A stretch of 64,000 nt of DNA from Callaeas wilsoni (lineage: Eukaryota; Chordata; Aves; Passeriformes; Callaeidae): positions 22,713-86,712 of the forward strand of contig VWPU01004214.1 of the NCBI GenBank assembly GCA_013398955.1. Reading direction: 5' to 3'. Positions 1-13,050 of this stretch are shown one piece after another (position 1 is the stretch's first letter; every line of letters starts with the position of its first letter). The notes beneath the pieces were generated by a model. The model saw only the letters and a program-made list of their open reading frames with translations. It was not told where the DNA came from and did no database searches. Made by a program: the position numbers and the translations under genes.

Positions 1-3000
1 CCAGCCAGAGCAGGGAAAGGGGAGAAAGTCTGGACAATTCACAGTGTCATGGGCCTCTTGTTTTCATGCAATGCATGTTGCAGATGAGGAAGGGAAAGCT
101 CAGACCTGCTCCCCTCCCAGTGGCACCCACCCTGTCTCAGGTGGAGCAGGGAGACATGGGATAAGAGGAGGTGATGATCCTGTTTTTCCCGGTCCTGCCT
201 GTATTCTCATGTTACTGCACTTCTGAGAGCCCCAGAAGCCTCCTATGGTCCATGTGAGGGTTAAGTCTATTAATCAGCCATTAAACTAAAGTTTTGAGTT
301 AAAAGCTTCCCAGAAAGGTGCTGACTGCATGCAAAGCAGGAGTTACCCAGTTCACATTTGGCTGAGCAGGAGTACCTGTGGGCAAAACATACCCCTTGCA
401 GTGAAACAAAAAGCCACGGGTTAACATACCCTGAGAGCAGAGCTTTGCCTCTTCCCAGGCATAAATCACCCATGAGTGGGCTGTGATGTTCTCTGCTGTG
501 CTTGTTATCTGCTGTGTGAAGCTCCCTGCAAACACTCCCAGCTCTGCAGGCAGCTGGAGTGCTGCCTCTGGGATGAGCAGGCTGCACCCTGACTTGCTTA
601 TTTTACTGTCAACATCCCCAGGGTCCCTGGGCTACCACAGCCTCAAGGAGCAGGGCATCAGCTATCCACCAGGCTGCCTCCATGCTGAGCCAAGGACCAT
701 TTTGCTTGTTCTGCCTCAAAGCATGTCCCATGAACATGACAAACTCCTTATGCCTCCACAACAGCTACACCTCTTCCCCACAGACCCTCCACTGCTGCAA
801 TGCCCACAAAACCCCCAGCAGATTGCCCTCAGCTGCTTCCTGCCCCCCAAACCTGCTGGGTGGGGGGCTGCTGGTGTCCCGGGCAGTCTGTGCATGGTGG
901 GTGAGCGCCAGGCACCTGCTGCAGCCCTGCCAGGGACAGAGACCCCCACAGTGCCTGCTCCTGCTGCTTCTGGGGCCCCAAAATAAGGCATGCCAGCAGC
1001 CATGCCTGGAAGGGGAGAAGATGACCAGGCAGGCACCCATGGTGCACAACCCCTAGTTTCCTTAGGAAACCAGCACAACAGCAGTCCTATTTCTGCCCTA
1101 ACAGATGAAAGCAGGGATGGGGCTTGCTGGAGGAGACAAAGAGCAGTGCCAGAGGCAGTCACTTGGTCCCACAAGGAGAGGACAGTCCTGCTGTGGCAGC
1201 AAAGCCATGCTCTGCAGGCTTGCAGTGGCCAGGCTTGGTCCCTCTGGATGCACATGGAGAATGGCTGTCCTGCACTGCGACTCCTGCCTGGAAGGAGGGG
1301 GCTGGCTGCTCTTCCCAAAAGCAGCCAGAGCCATAAATGTTGGATCGTGCCAACAGCTCTGCTGCTCATTTACCCATCCCTGGTGCTGCTGCTGGCTGCA
1401 CTGGAAGCACTGAGCACAGCATGTGCTGTGCACCAGCCAGGTTCACACTTCTGATGAGCAAAGAGCAGGAAGGATGGCAGGTTTCTCCATGCCACGTGTG
1501 CCTGGGCTGCTGGGAACCATCAGCCTGACTGGGAGACTGCAGCTGCGGCTGCAGGGTGGCGGGGAGAATTTGTTAATTGCTTGCCGTGAAATGCTGTAGT
1601 TTCTGTGAAACTTGAGACAGAGACCTGCTCGCTTTCAGGCACTCCTGCCTGGGCAATCGATGCACACCGACCTCGCTGCTGCTCGAGAGGCTGCTTGAGC
1701 AGTGAGCTCAGCCCTGGCTCTGCCCGTTTCCTGTTGCCTACTGAACTATTTCCCTGGCAGCAGGGATGCTGCATGAGCAGGGGGCACGGCCAGAGCTGTT
1801 GATAGCAGACAGAGTCAGGGATGCTGGGGGCTGTGTAGTCTCCAGGCTGGATCCCTGGATGTACCAGGCCAATGCAAACCTCCAGGAGCATCCTTAGCCC
1901 TTGCTCCTGGTGGTACCCCACTCTTCCTGAGGACCTTCATGTACCCCAAAGGCAGCTGACGGGCAGCACCATCCACCCCTGGCTCTCCAGCCATCGCAGG
2001 GTGTCTCTGGCTTGCTCCAGCCTCCCCACTCAGTCTGGCAGGGGGGCAGCAGTGCCACCGAGCACAAATCCCATTAAACGCTCCACAGCGCTGAGCTGCA
2101 GCTCCAAGCCCTGAGCCTCCCAAAGGACATAAGGCTGCTTAGGACACCCTAAGCTCTTCATGCAGATGAGTACTTGAGGCCATCAAAGAGGTCTTAAAAG
2201 CTTAAGGCAGGTAAATGTTTAAACTGCTCTAAGCCCTCGGTGTCACAGCCGAGCCAGAGGGAAGTCCTCAGCTGAAAGCCATCTCTGCACTGTCACCCTC
2301 TGCCACAGCACAGCAGCACTCGAGGGCCACCAAGCCCTCGCTTCCTCAGCTGCATTGCTCCTCCAAGTCTGTCCTTCTGACCCTGCCATCCTCCCCCAAC
2401 CACATCCTGACAGCAAAGGCTCAGGCTGCCATCTCTCTCCCACCGTATTTTTTTCTGTCTAGACAGTGGTAGTGTTGATATGCAGCCCTCCAAATCCCAG
2501 CCATGCATTCTGCTCCCTCTCTTCAGGAAAATAATGAAATGAATGCTTTTTTGTGGGCAGTTACACACTTAATTCAAGCTCTATCCCTGAAAAGCCTGAA
2601 TGAAATTGCACAGAGTGTAGCTGGTACCCCAGGAGTGTTTTCATAAATAAATCTGGAGGTTTCAGTGGGATCTTTAATACACACTAAATAGGAGTCTGTC
2701 ACAAACTTGTCCTCTTGCAAAGAGACAGCAGAATCTCTTTTATCCACAACAGCAGATCAATGCACACAGATTTTCCTCAAGTGGTTTCTTGGTATCACTG
2801 ATGACTTGTTCCTTCTGGTTGCAAAGAAGTGTATTTGCAGTAATGGGATACCACAAATTACTTCACTTGCTTCCAAGTGCTTCCTTAAGCTCAATACTGC
2901 AAGTTATTGCAGGTATCTATGCCTCTTTCCTCCGAGGTACCACGAGAAAAGCCTTGCTGCTCGTCTCCCTCCCAGGTCTTGTGTTCCTACACGTTTATTA

Positions 3001-3276
3001 TCCGTGTGGGAACAAACTCAGCTTTTCAGTTTGAGCTGCACATTTGCCCTGGAGAGGACCCTGGATGTGGAATGCTCACCAGCTGAGCTTCCATCCTGCA
3101 CCTGCAGCCATTTCCCTCCCCAGACTTTGTTAACTCAGGAAGTGCCACCAGTGTAGCATTTCCAAACATACTCCCACAGGGCAGGAACACCATGCCCCTT
3201 CTCAGAGCTGCCTGCCTTGGAGCAGGACTTACTTTCAAACTACCTCTTCATTTTTAGGAATATTTATTGTGCCTTG
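1..3276. other. Intergenic, no gene recognised
   Basis: GC-moderate anonymous sequence with many short overlapping open frames on both strands, none with a recognisable domain. I see no promoter, RNA gene or repeat that I can name. Confidence 0.7.
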
Positions 3277-3336
3277 TTAATCACTTGATGGTCCTAGACG
3301 TCTTTTCCAACCTAAATTATTTTATTCCTACATCAT
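3277..3336 (+). mobile_element. CR1 LINE 3'-end fragment
   Basis: The sequence around CTTGATGGTCCTAGACG followed by TCTTTTCCAACCTAAATTAT matches the conserved 3' end of bird CR1 retrotransposons, where a 'ggactagatgatct' type phrase precedes 'tccaacctaaatgattct'. The end shows a degenerate ATT-type microsatellite. Only the last 60 bp or so are recognisable, as expected for CR1, which is usually 5'-truncated. Plus orientation. Confidence 0.75.
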
Positions 3337-6300
3337 CAACCTTCAGTTTGCTGTTTAACTGTGCTGGGATACACACCACCTGCAGCACACAGACATTGCA
3401 AAAATCAAAGCAAATTAATGTTTTATTTTAACACAAGAAACATCACATCCAGCCAAGAGGTTCAACACCTACACACATCCTTTTCAGCATCCTCCCCAGC
3501 CAAAGTCACTTTCCACCTTGTCATCCCATCTAGTGCACAGCACTGCTGCTCCTCCATGGCCAGTCTGATCCCAGCCTAAAATGACCCCATAAAGGCCATC
3601 TTGTTACCTTCCCAGCTTTTGCAAAGAGATGACACAAGGACCAGTTGTGACCAGTGCTACCAATAAGCACCATTCCCTCTGAAGTTCAGCCAGGAAAGCG
3701 CCCGGCAGCCGCGTCCCCAGCGCTGCGCCGTGCGAAGGAGGGAGGGATGGATGGCCAGCATGTGATGGATCACCACTTTTAGCCCTGTGACAAGCATGGG
3801 AATCTACTGTTGGGTCTTTCATAGGTTTTATCTCAATGCAGAGCCATAAAGAAAGTGGAAAATGCAGACAAGCACTTTGATGTGGATAAGCACAGAGAGT
3901 TCCCAGCATTCAGGCAGTCACCTCAGACTCCCCAGGTTACCAGAGGAGGTTTTCTTCTCCCAGCTAAGGGCAGAGACCTCTGAGAAAACCCTGCTCCAGC
4001 CCCGAGAACCTGGCATGCATGAAAATATACTTGGAGGGAGGGGAGAATTTCCATATGAAAGAAGGAATTGACTTGAGAAGAAATAGGGAGACTGCAGCAT
4101 GACACTAACATGAAAAGCACATTCATGAATATGGACTGGGTAGGAGAGCCTAGAAACACTCATTTCCACATTTGCAAATGCAGAATTATTTTGCATGCAG
4201 GACAAATGCTAAAGGGGCTCCAGGTCCTTCCAGCAGAAACCTGCAGCAGCATGCTTGGGATGCTCCTGTGCTGCTGCACCAGGCTCAGACTCTGTGCACA
4301 GGGTCACACCTGCAGGTCTCATCCTACAAAGCACTGCTCGTCACAAATCCCACTATTGGGATAGGAATGAGGGATCTTCAACACACTGCTTGCAACACCA
4401 CCTATTACTCCTCTTCCTCTGTGTAAAACTGCTCCATAACTCACAGTCACAGTCCAGGAGACCCCAGGCCCCAGCACAGCAGATACTGGGATATATAGTT
4501 CTCTAAGGCTGAGGTTCCCTTTCTGTTGTAGGATTCTCAGATGTATTTCACTCTTTCTTTAAAAAAAATCCAAGCTCAGTCCAGCAAATTGAATCTTTTA
4601 CCATGGTGCTAATTTTCATACAATTTCTAAACCTAAAAAAGCAATTTATTAAGATGCTATAACCATGCAATTACATCATGAGACAAGAAAATAGTGAGAG
4701 AACTTACTAAAAAAAAAAAAAAGTCAGGCTTACTCAGCTCTTAATGTAGCCCAAGTGATCACTCAGGCATCCTTGGAATGAGAATTTTGAATTAAGGGTG
4801 ATGATAGCCTTAAATAATAACCTCCATACTGTCTACAAGGCTTTTATTCTATTAACTCCAGCATCTCAAGCAGGATGATAAATTCACTCACTAATGGTCA
4901 AATAGCACTTTTTCTTATAGCTTGTATTTTATTTCTTTTTTGCAGATACCATCTCTGCAATCCAGCCTGTGCTGGTGCTGACAGCACTTGCAAGAAGCCT
5001 TTCTATTCAACTGACTTTTAATGACTGAGCAGCTTTGCTGCTGGGGAAGTTTTGGTCCCTGGGACGAAAATAAATGGGACATGCCTTTATTTCTCAGTAC
5101 TCTGTGCTTTGCCAGTTCTTTTTTTGCACAGAAATATCACCCAAGTCCCCAGGACATGAACGAGCACATTCACAACCCCAGCCCTCTGGTCTCTGCTGCC
5201 TGGTTCAGCTTCAATTCTCTTCTCTAGGTTCAGATACCCTCATATTTTTTAGAAATGTCATGATTCCCTAAACTATCATTTATATCCCACACCTGGTCTG
5301 TCACTAAGTTTGTGTCAGGATCTCTTCAAGAGTGACAAGGACCCTGCCACTGCTGTGGGAATGCAATGATTCAAACAAAGCCTAGCCAAAATACCATGTC
5401 TTGTCTATGGACAAGGCAGGCAGCAGCAAATAACTTTTTTGATTTATACTTGGGAAACAGGTACAATAAGCAATTCAGTAAATAACATAAAATGCCAGCT
5501 GGGAAGAGCTGAGGCTCTCAGGGAATTTTCCTCTTCAGAAAAGCTGATTATTCAACAATCTGACATTTAAAGTCTGCTAAAATTCTTAAACTGGACTCAT
5601 AACTGGCAAATGCAATGGTGGTTATCACCTCTGTAGTGACAAAGGGGAAAATCCAAGTTCTGATTCCCCGGCCCCTTCCCCTGCCTGGTATTTTTCCATG
5701 GCCTGGTTACCCTTTGGACACATCCCAAGTTCCTTCCTGTGGTGGTCTCTGAAATTCATTTAAATCAGGAAATTACTCTGCCTGTTTTTCTCCACAGACT
5801 ACATGTGTCCAGGCTGACAAATCACAGCAGGATGGATGTCAACCATGATTTAACCCTTCATATCCATGGCCAGCCTTCTGAAGGCTGCCTTCCCTCTCAG
5901 TTCAGTGTGCCAAGACCACAGCTTCTGGAAAGGCTCATTTTATTTACCCTTGACCAGATCCTGCCTGGCTTCAGTTCCTCATCCTCAGGACTGCTCCCAG
6001 CGCCTGGGATTCAGGTGGGTTTACGCAGGTGCCTGCTTGGCTGCACAGTGGTGCCACTTGGATGCCATCAGCACTCGGGGTGCTGCAGGCACTCCCAGGA
6101 CCCACGGCAGCAAGACCAACACCACTGGTGCCACAGGGCTGTGCAGAGGCTGTTGCTCAAAGAGACCAGAGGTTTTGCAGGTGTTGCTACAGGATGGGAC
6201 ATGGCAGGGGTTGTTCTGCAGCCCAGCAAGGGGCAGCCGAGCAGGTCCCATCTCCCCGAGAGAAAGCTGAGCCACAAGTGCCTTCAGTGATTAACATCAG

Positions 6301-9300
6301 CTCCTGACAGCTACATCAGCATTTCTGGGCATCAGCTCCATGAGGAGGACCAGTGACTTTTCCAAGTCTGGAGCACTCCTTGTACAAATGCCTCTGCAGT
6401 GACCAAGCAGAGGTGCCACCTGAGCTCCTGCTGTGAGCACTGGCAGGTGTGGAGGCCAGGCCTGCTTAACAAGGTCACTTCTGCTTTTCTAAAGGACTTT
6501 CCCAATCTCCATGTAGGAACAGATCACACCCACAGTGGGGCATGGCAGCTGTGGCAGATAGCCAGGCATAGATTTGGGGTTGACTGTAGCCTTTAAATTC
6601 ATATTGGGAATGATTTGGAGAGACCCCAGGTCCTCGTGCAATGATGATTCATTTGGCAAGGTCTTGTACGTGGGAACCCTCCTATCCTAGAAGCAGTATT
6701 CCAAGCAGGGCAAATAGATGGTGCCCATTCCTGCCACCAGGAAACTGCCCAGGCTGGTGCATCCTGCCTGGCACGGCTTTCTGCCGAGAACCAGGGTCAG
6801 AAGGAGGGAACTTAAACAGAACAGCTACACCAAGGATAAGCCAGCCAAGGTTCCCATATTCTGCAGCTCAAACAGCCAAGCAGAGCCTGCTGCTAGAAGA
6901 CAAGAATTTGGAAAAGATGATTAATAGAGGCTTGGGAACAAAGTTGACTTGATTTCTTTTGAAATGGAGAGCAGTTCCTCAGACAGCAGCTGGCAGGAGC
7001 CTGCACAGCTTCCAGTGGGAAGGGAGATAAATGCCTGCCTGGACACAGTCCAACCCAGTGTGAAAGGAGACACATTAAGGAAGCAAACAAACCCATTGCT
7101 CTCAGTCCCAAGGTGCTGAGATGGGCTTGTAAAACTTCAGCTTGGGCAGGGGCCACCCCAGAGCATGCTGCCCTCTGCCATTACACCTGGAGGCAGTGCC
7201 AGGCAGCATGGCAGGGTCACAGCCACCTATACACTCATCCCTGTGTGAGCAGAGGCCAGCAGGAGACAAACACTTCCATCAAAGGCAGCTGGTTTACAGC
7301 CCCTGGAAGAAGTTCCAGAAGTTGGCCAGAATGGAGATCAGAGCTGCAGGTTGTTTTAAAGTCTACATTGCACTCGCCCTATAAATCAGGCAGGAAGATG
7401 CAGCAAACTCATCACAGTGAGATTAAATGGATTTCTCACTGGTGTTATGCCAATGCCATGGAGCTTTGCTTCATCTCGCTCATTTCCAGGAGCTTTAACT
7501 AAAAGCTTTTTCCCTGCAGTTTGTGAAAAGCACCAACTCCTGGCCAGAGTGACAGAGAAAGCAACACTGAGCATCTGTGCTGCACAGCACCTTCTGCTGA
7601 CTGGGGAACAGATTGGGGTAAGAACTCCAAAGCCATGTGAGGGTGGGGCTCCAGTCCCCTCATCCAGCAGGGTTGCAAAAGACCTGCTGGTCTACACTGA
7701 ACTGCTCCACCTTGCAGCTCTGGCTGGTAGTCCAGCCACAAACCACATAAGCAAAGGGAATTTTTCTTTTAATTAGAAACAAAACCCATCTCTTGAGTAG
7801 CCTGCAACACCTAAGGGCTGTTTGTAAAGAAAATGTTTTATTTCCAGGGAGATGGCTCAGTTATGATGGCTGTAAAACCCATTAATGAGAGGATAAGAGT
7901 TCTAGAGCTGTTATAAAGTCCACTGGCTCATTTCTTGCTTTAGTGTTGCTTACAATTCAATTTTCACACAGGATCATTTGTTTAGCAGATGTTAATGCAG
8001 CAAAGGTGAGTTAACTGTATCCAGCATTTGCTTACTCCCAAGACACAGTCACATGCTCCCCAAAACCTGTCTGCATGACTCCTCTGCCAGGATGGGGCCA
8101 GCACACAGCCTCTCCCCACCACAAGCACTGGTGCACATGGTCCCAGTGCTGCTTGCTGGTCCCTTAGCAGTTGCCCTGGGTCACACCAGGCAGCTGTCCC
8201 TCTGCAGCCCACCTCCACCCTGGGGTGCTCATAGGTGCCTGTCTGGGGCAGTTCTGCAGAGTCTCAGCATCATCTTTTGGGCTTTGCTCCTCATCTTCAC
8301 AATGCTCAGAGTACCCTGCAAAACCCAGCCCATGAGGACAGGTCCCTTCTTTGCTGCTCCTTTCTTGTATGGGGCAGCCTGACTATGCTATGACAGCAAA
8401 TGGGAAGAATGGGGAGCTACCCACCCTAATGCTAATCCCTCTTCCATAGAGACAATAAAAAAATACATAAATTCCCGCAGGATCACCACTCAGTTTTGCA
8501 CATTGAACAGAGAGTCTATTAAACCAGACAGCTTCTCCTGAAGCTGGTTCTGTATAGTTTAATTAAACTCTACAGACAGCTTCACACACCCAGCTTTAAC
8601 AGGAAGGCAGAAAAATTCCACTGCAAAAGCTCCAGCAAAGTCACACCAGGACAGAGACATGGCCCCCAGTGGGTGGGAGACATGTGGGGCAGAGGGACTG
8701 CTGGCAGTGCCAGTCCTGGGCACCTCCTATCACCGATGCCCCCACGATGCTGAGCTGGGAGTGCAGCCCGTGCTGGCTGCTGCCTGCACTGAATTGCAGT
8801 GCACTGTCTCCATTTATTTGATTTGTATTGCCTGAAGGAAAATGCTTTTGCTGTCTTCATGCACTCTAAGCATTTGGCTTCAAAATAAAAGCTCTGGGGA
8901 CCTGTCATCACATGCTTTCCTTCCCATAAAGAAAACGCAAGATTCAGTCTTTTTGAGCTGAATTGCAGAAAAGTGCTCAAGCCCACCACTGCTGCTCCGC
9001 CTTGCTCAGGGACGACCTTGCAAAGGTTATTTTTGAAAGCCACTGCCTCCTCCTGCTGCAGTCTGACATTGGAACTGTCACATCCTGCCTTCCTGCTTTA
9101 CCTGGGGGACTTCAACAGCCTTTGGAGGAGTCGGAAAAGTAGCAGCATGGCTCAGGTTCTTCCCCCCTGAACAAATGCTCTCAGAACCTGATCTTACATA
9201 CCCACATGCATGAGTGCCCCCCGCTCTTCCACCGGCATCACACGGATGCCCATGTGCATGGCACAGCCCCGGGCCTCTGGGAGATGGGAACAGGTCATGT

Positions 9301-12300
9301 CTGCTGGAGGCTGGGTCATTCTCCTCTGCATCCGGCAAGCTCTGGCAGGATTTCCTCCTCTCCAGACATGCAGAGGCCATGGGGGAGGCATGTGATGGTG
9401 CGTGTGCTTGTGTGCTGTGCTCAGTGCTGCTCCTCCTGCCCTGTACACATGCGTGACCCAGACCTCAGCTCCCAGGGACAGCGGCATGGATGTGAATGGC
9501 CTGAGTGAGTCCAAAATGAAAGCCCAGATCAGAGTTGCAGGGAAATAATTTCTCTGCTCTTGGGATTAAGGAGAGGAAATTCAGTTCCCTGATTTCCCCC
9601 AGTGCAGGCGCTGGTTTCTTTCTCACCTCAGACACTTTTATGCAGTGCACTTTCTGTGGTACACTACACAGACACACAGACCATGGCAGATGTCACTGCT
9701 GGCAGGGACACCGGGCAGCTGCAGTGTGCTCTGGGCTCCACTTTCTTCCAGACACCTTCACGCAGCTACCTGGCACCTCTACAGCTACCCAGGCACCCCC
9801 CTACAGGAGCACAGCCTCCCTGCCAGCCCACCACCAGTCAGGGAGCTCATTCCTTACTCTAAGAGGAAGAAAAATAAATATTTTAATTATTTAATTTGCA
9901 ATTTACTCCAGTCCCTCAGATCAAGACATTGAGCACAGCACGCCCAAAAAATCCAAAGCACTGTTTTGCTCTAAAATATTTAGCTCGCTCCAACGACACT
10001 GTTACTGCAGTAGCAGATCTCACTCCTCCTGTCTCTCGCTTTATCTTTGCCTCTCCTCCCTCCCCCTCCTGTTTTTCCCATCTGTGTTTGGAGCAGAGGA
10101 AGCGGAGATGAAACACAGGCTGCTGACTCTTCCTGCAGGCTCTGGATCGCCCAAACCAATCGACTCCGTTCAGTCTCTGCCTTTCCCTGCCCACTTCTGA
10201 CAAGCTCTGCAAAGATCACAATGTGTTTACTCTTCTCCCAGTGCAGTGAGGAAGATGAAGCATGAGTGCTCAGTGTATCAGTATAGAAATTACAAAGAGA
10301 GGCTCTGCAAACGCAGTGGTCAGAGGATTCGGAAAGCTCTGACCTGACCCAGCACAGGGCTCTGGTTAAGCGATTTGCTGAGAGCTGCCAGGAGGCTGTG
10401 CAAGCATCAAGCAATGTGCTGCTGGCTGCACAAACTACCTGCTTATTCCCTTTGTTAGGGTTTACACACACACGATGCCTCTGAAGGAATAAAAAATGGG
10501 TCTTGAAAGTTCCTACCAATTCTGCAGTGAGCTGTGGCATTAAGGATGTAGAGGGAGGTGGCCTCACCAGTTCACGGTTCATTCGGCAGCAGATTGTGGG
10601 TGTTGCTCACCAGAGAGCGCAGCCTTCTCTGGCAGCTCCCTGCCCTACTTCTCTTTCAGAAATACATAATTGTGACATTGTGTTACATAATTTATCATGT
10701 TACATCGAGATTGGGGCCGTCCTTGTGCAGCTTATTCTTCTGGGTATTTGAGCTGCCAGGGAGGAAAGACAAGAAGTGCAACCCCACAAACAGCCACTAC
10801 TTTAGAAAAAGCTTTTAGAGTTCGGAACAGTCTGAGACACCATATTCCTTGAGCACACAATCAAAAGGAGTTGCACAAGCAGAGCTTGGTCTGACCTGCG
10901 AGTACAGAGATGGCATCTGCCCGCACTATGTATGTGTACAGCTCCCTGGCACACTGCTCTAACTACAGGCTGCTGGAAAGGACTCCACTACATCAGCAGA
11001 GCTCTCCCCAGATAGCCTGTTCCTTTTCCAGTGTTTCATTATGTGCCGACCAAAGGCACAAGAAAAGAGCAGCCATGAATGGGTGAAATCCTCCCCACCA
11101 CTGCCAGCACCTGCAAAGTGGGCACACACAAGCCAGTGTGTGCTGGACAAATCCCCCCAGAGGAGGGTTATGTGCTCACAGGCAGACTAAACGGGCCAGA
11201 AAACATCTGTGCAGAGCAGCAGGAACTGTGGTGCAAGGGCTCATTTCCCAGAAGGTGCTAATGCAAGCAGAGGCTCCAGGTGCCCACACTCCCATGGCAG
11301 CTCCACACGTCCCACAGGACAAGCTTTTCATGCGCTGTTTTTCCTCCTCCTCCCCTCACCGGGAGGATGAGGTTCAGCCTGTCCTGGGACAGGTGCTGCC
11401 TGGAGCCCTGTCTTTGCACTCCCAGTGCAGCCCGAGTTGTAGCTCCCTGTCTTTGGCATGTGGGATTTCACTGTTGTCCAATGCTCCACCCTGGCAGCTG
11501 CCTCTCATCCCACCAGTGGCAGGATGGGCAGCTCCAGCCTTCATCCTCCCCCATGCCAGATGTGTTGACTGCTCGGGTGATGAGTTTTGCAGGCACAGCA
11601 GCAATTCCTGCACTAACTCACCCAGCTGTTTAACCTGGAAATGAGTCTATTAGCCTCAGGAATTATGACACTGCCCCATCCCTGGAGCCTCCAGCCTTCA
11701 CCCAAGCAAAGCATGTCCAGCTACAGGACCATCAGGAAGGGGATACTGGCCATGCCTGGGCCAGAGCAGAGGTGCTGTGGACAGTCACTGCTCTCGACAT
11801 TTCTCCCAGTGCCACAGTGGTGACCCTGGGTATGCCCACCATTGGTGAGCCCCAGAACAGCCTTATAACCACTGTCTACCCCAAACCTTGTCACAAGACA
11901 GGGATGCTCAACAAGGCACCACCAGGAACTGATGGCAGACAGCAAACAGTCCTTGCTGTTCCCAGAGGGAACTTCCTTGCCCCATTAATGTTTTTAGGTG
12001 ATTGCCACTGGGTTTTGCAGAGTTGAAGCCTGTTCAGTGCAGGAGCTAATGCAGCACAGTACCCTGGAGCTGTGGGAAGGATGGTTGCAAACCCAGAAAC
12101 AGGCAGAATATGGGGCCTCAGCTGGAAAAGTCACAGGGCAAGAAATATTCCAATACCAGCAATCCTCCCAACAGCCAAACAGCCAAGGCACTCAGGTACA
12201 CAGTTCAGCACCTTATCATCGAGAGAGAGAGGTTTGGAAAACAAAGCTGTTGTTCTTCTTTTCTGGAGAAGGCTACGGCTTGTCCTGCCTGACAGGCTGG

Positions 12301-12814
12301 GTTGATGCCTTGCAGTCCAGTTTCCTCAAGGGTTTTTAATGCCACTTGACACGAGTTAAAAACACTGCATACTAACAGATGCTCTGACCAAGTCTGAAGG
12401 GCAAGAGAGAATTAGAGATGCCGTTTGGCTATTACAAGCAGCTCCAAGGGGATCAGCTCTTGGTGTTGCATAATTTAATACTTTAACCAATTAACTAAAT
12501 GACTAGAAAAGTCTTTCCTGGTAAGACAAGCAGATGACACAATCTGATGGTGCCATAAACAGCAAGGAGCACATGCTGCTAGTGCCAGTGATCTGAGTCA
12601 CCCAGGGAACAGCCCCAAATACACCTTGAAACTGTGAGCACAAGGGCAGGCTGGGACCTGAGGGCACAAGTGTTGTGAAGGATGAGAGACCCGGTAAGGG
12701 GAAGCAGTGGCTGAGGACGTGACCTAGGGACCACAGCTGATGGAAGCAATCAGGCTGCCCTGCAACAATGAGGCCACCGATGAATCACAGTTCTATGCTA
12801 GACACAGCACCCAG
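3337..12814. other. Intergenic, no gene; AT-rich motif stretches
   Basis: No coding exon was recognised. There is a small CpG cluster at about 3,698-3,735 and AT-rich stretches at 4,530-4,930, 7,780-7,990, 8,440-8,590, 9,870-9,910 and 10,660-10,750. A pyrimidine-rich tract runs from 10,020 to 10,085. The 8.5-kb stretch contains stacked inverted repeats (described as a finding). Confidence 0.7.
4709..4722. repeat. Poly(A) tract, 14 nt
   Basis: Fourteen A residues lie between CTTACT and GTCAGG inside an AT-rich stretch (about 4,530-4,930). No retroposon body or target-site duplication was seen. Confidence 0.8.
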
Positions 12815-13050
12815 ATTAAAATAAAATAAAGGTTAGGAAAGGTCTCTGGTCCAACCTTCTGCCCATATTGAGACTATTGCAAATACTGGATAAAGACATT
12901 TGAGTTTTGGAGATCTCCAAGAGCAGAGACATCACCCAGCATCCCCTCCCCGAGCCCAAGCCAAGCTCCTGGCACCAAAAAATGGGGGAGAGCTGCCTGA
13001 CCAACAAAACAAGGCTTTGAAGTGAAGGGTACGAAGCATAAGACATTCCA
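12815..13050 (-). mobile_element. CR1 LINE 3' fragment, minus strand
   Basis: Read on the minus strand, the end reads GAAGGTTGGACCAGAGACC then TTTCCTAACCTTTATTTTA, a diverged CR1 3' end. Inward, the phrase containing CTTGGAGATCTCCAAAACTC resembles the usual CR1 3' region. The 12,815-12,920 part is clear. The extension to about 13,050 is less certain. Confidence 0.7.
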
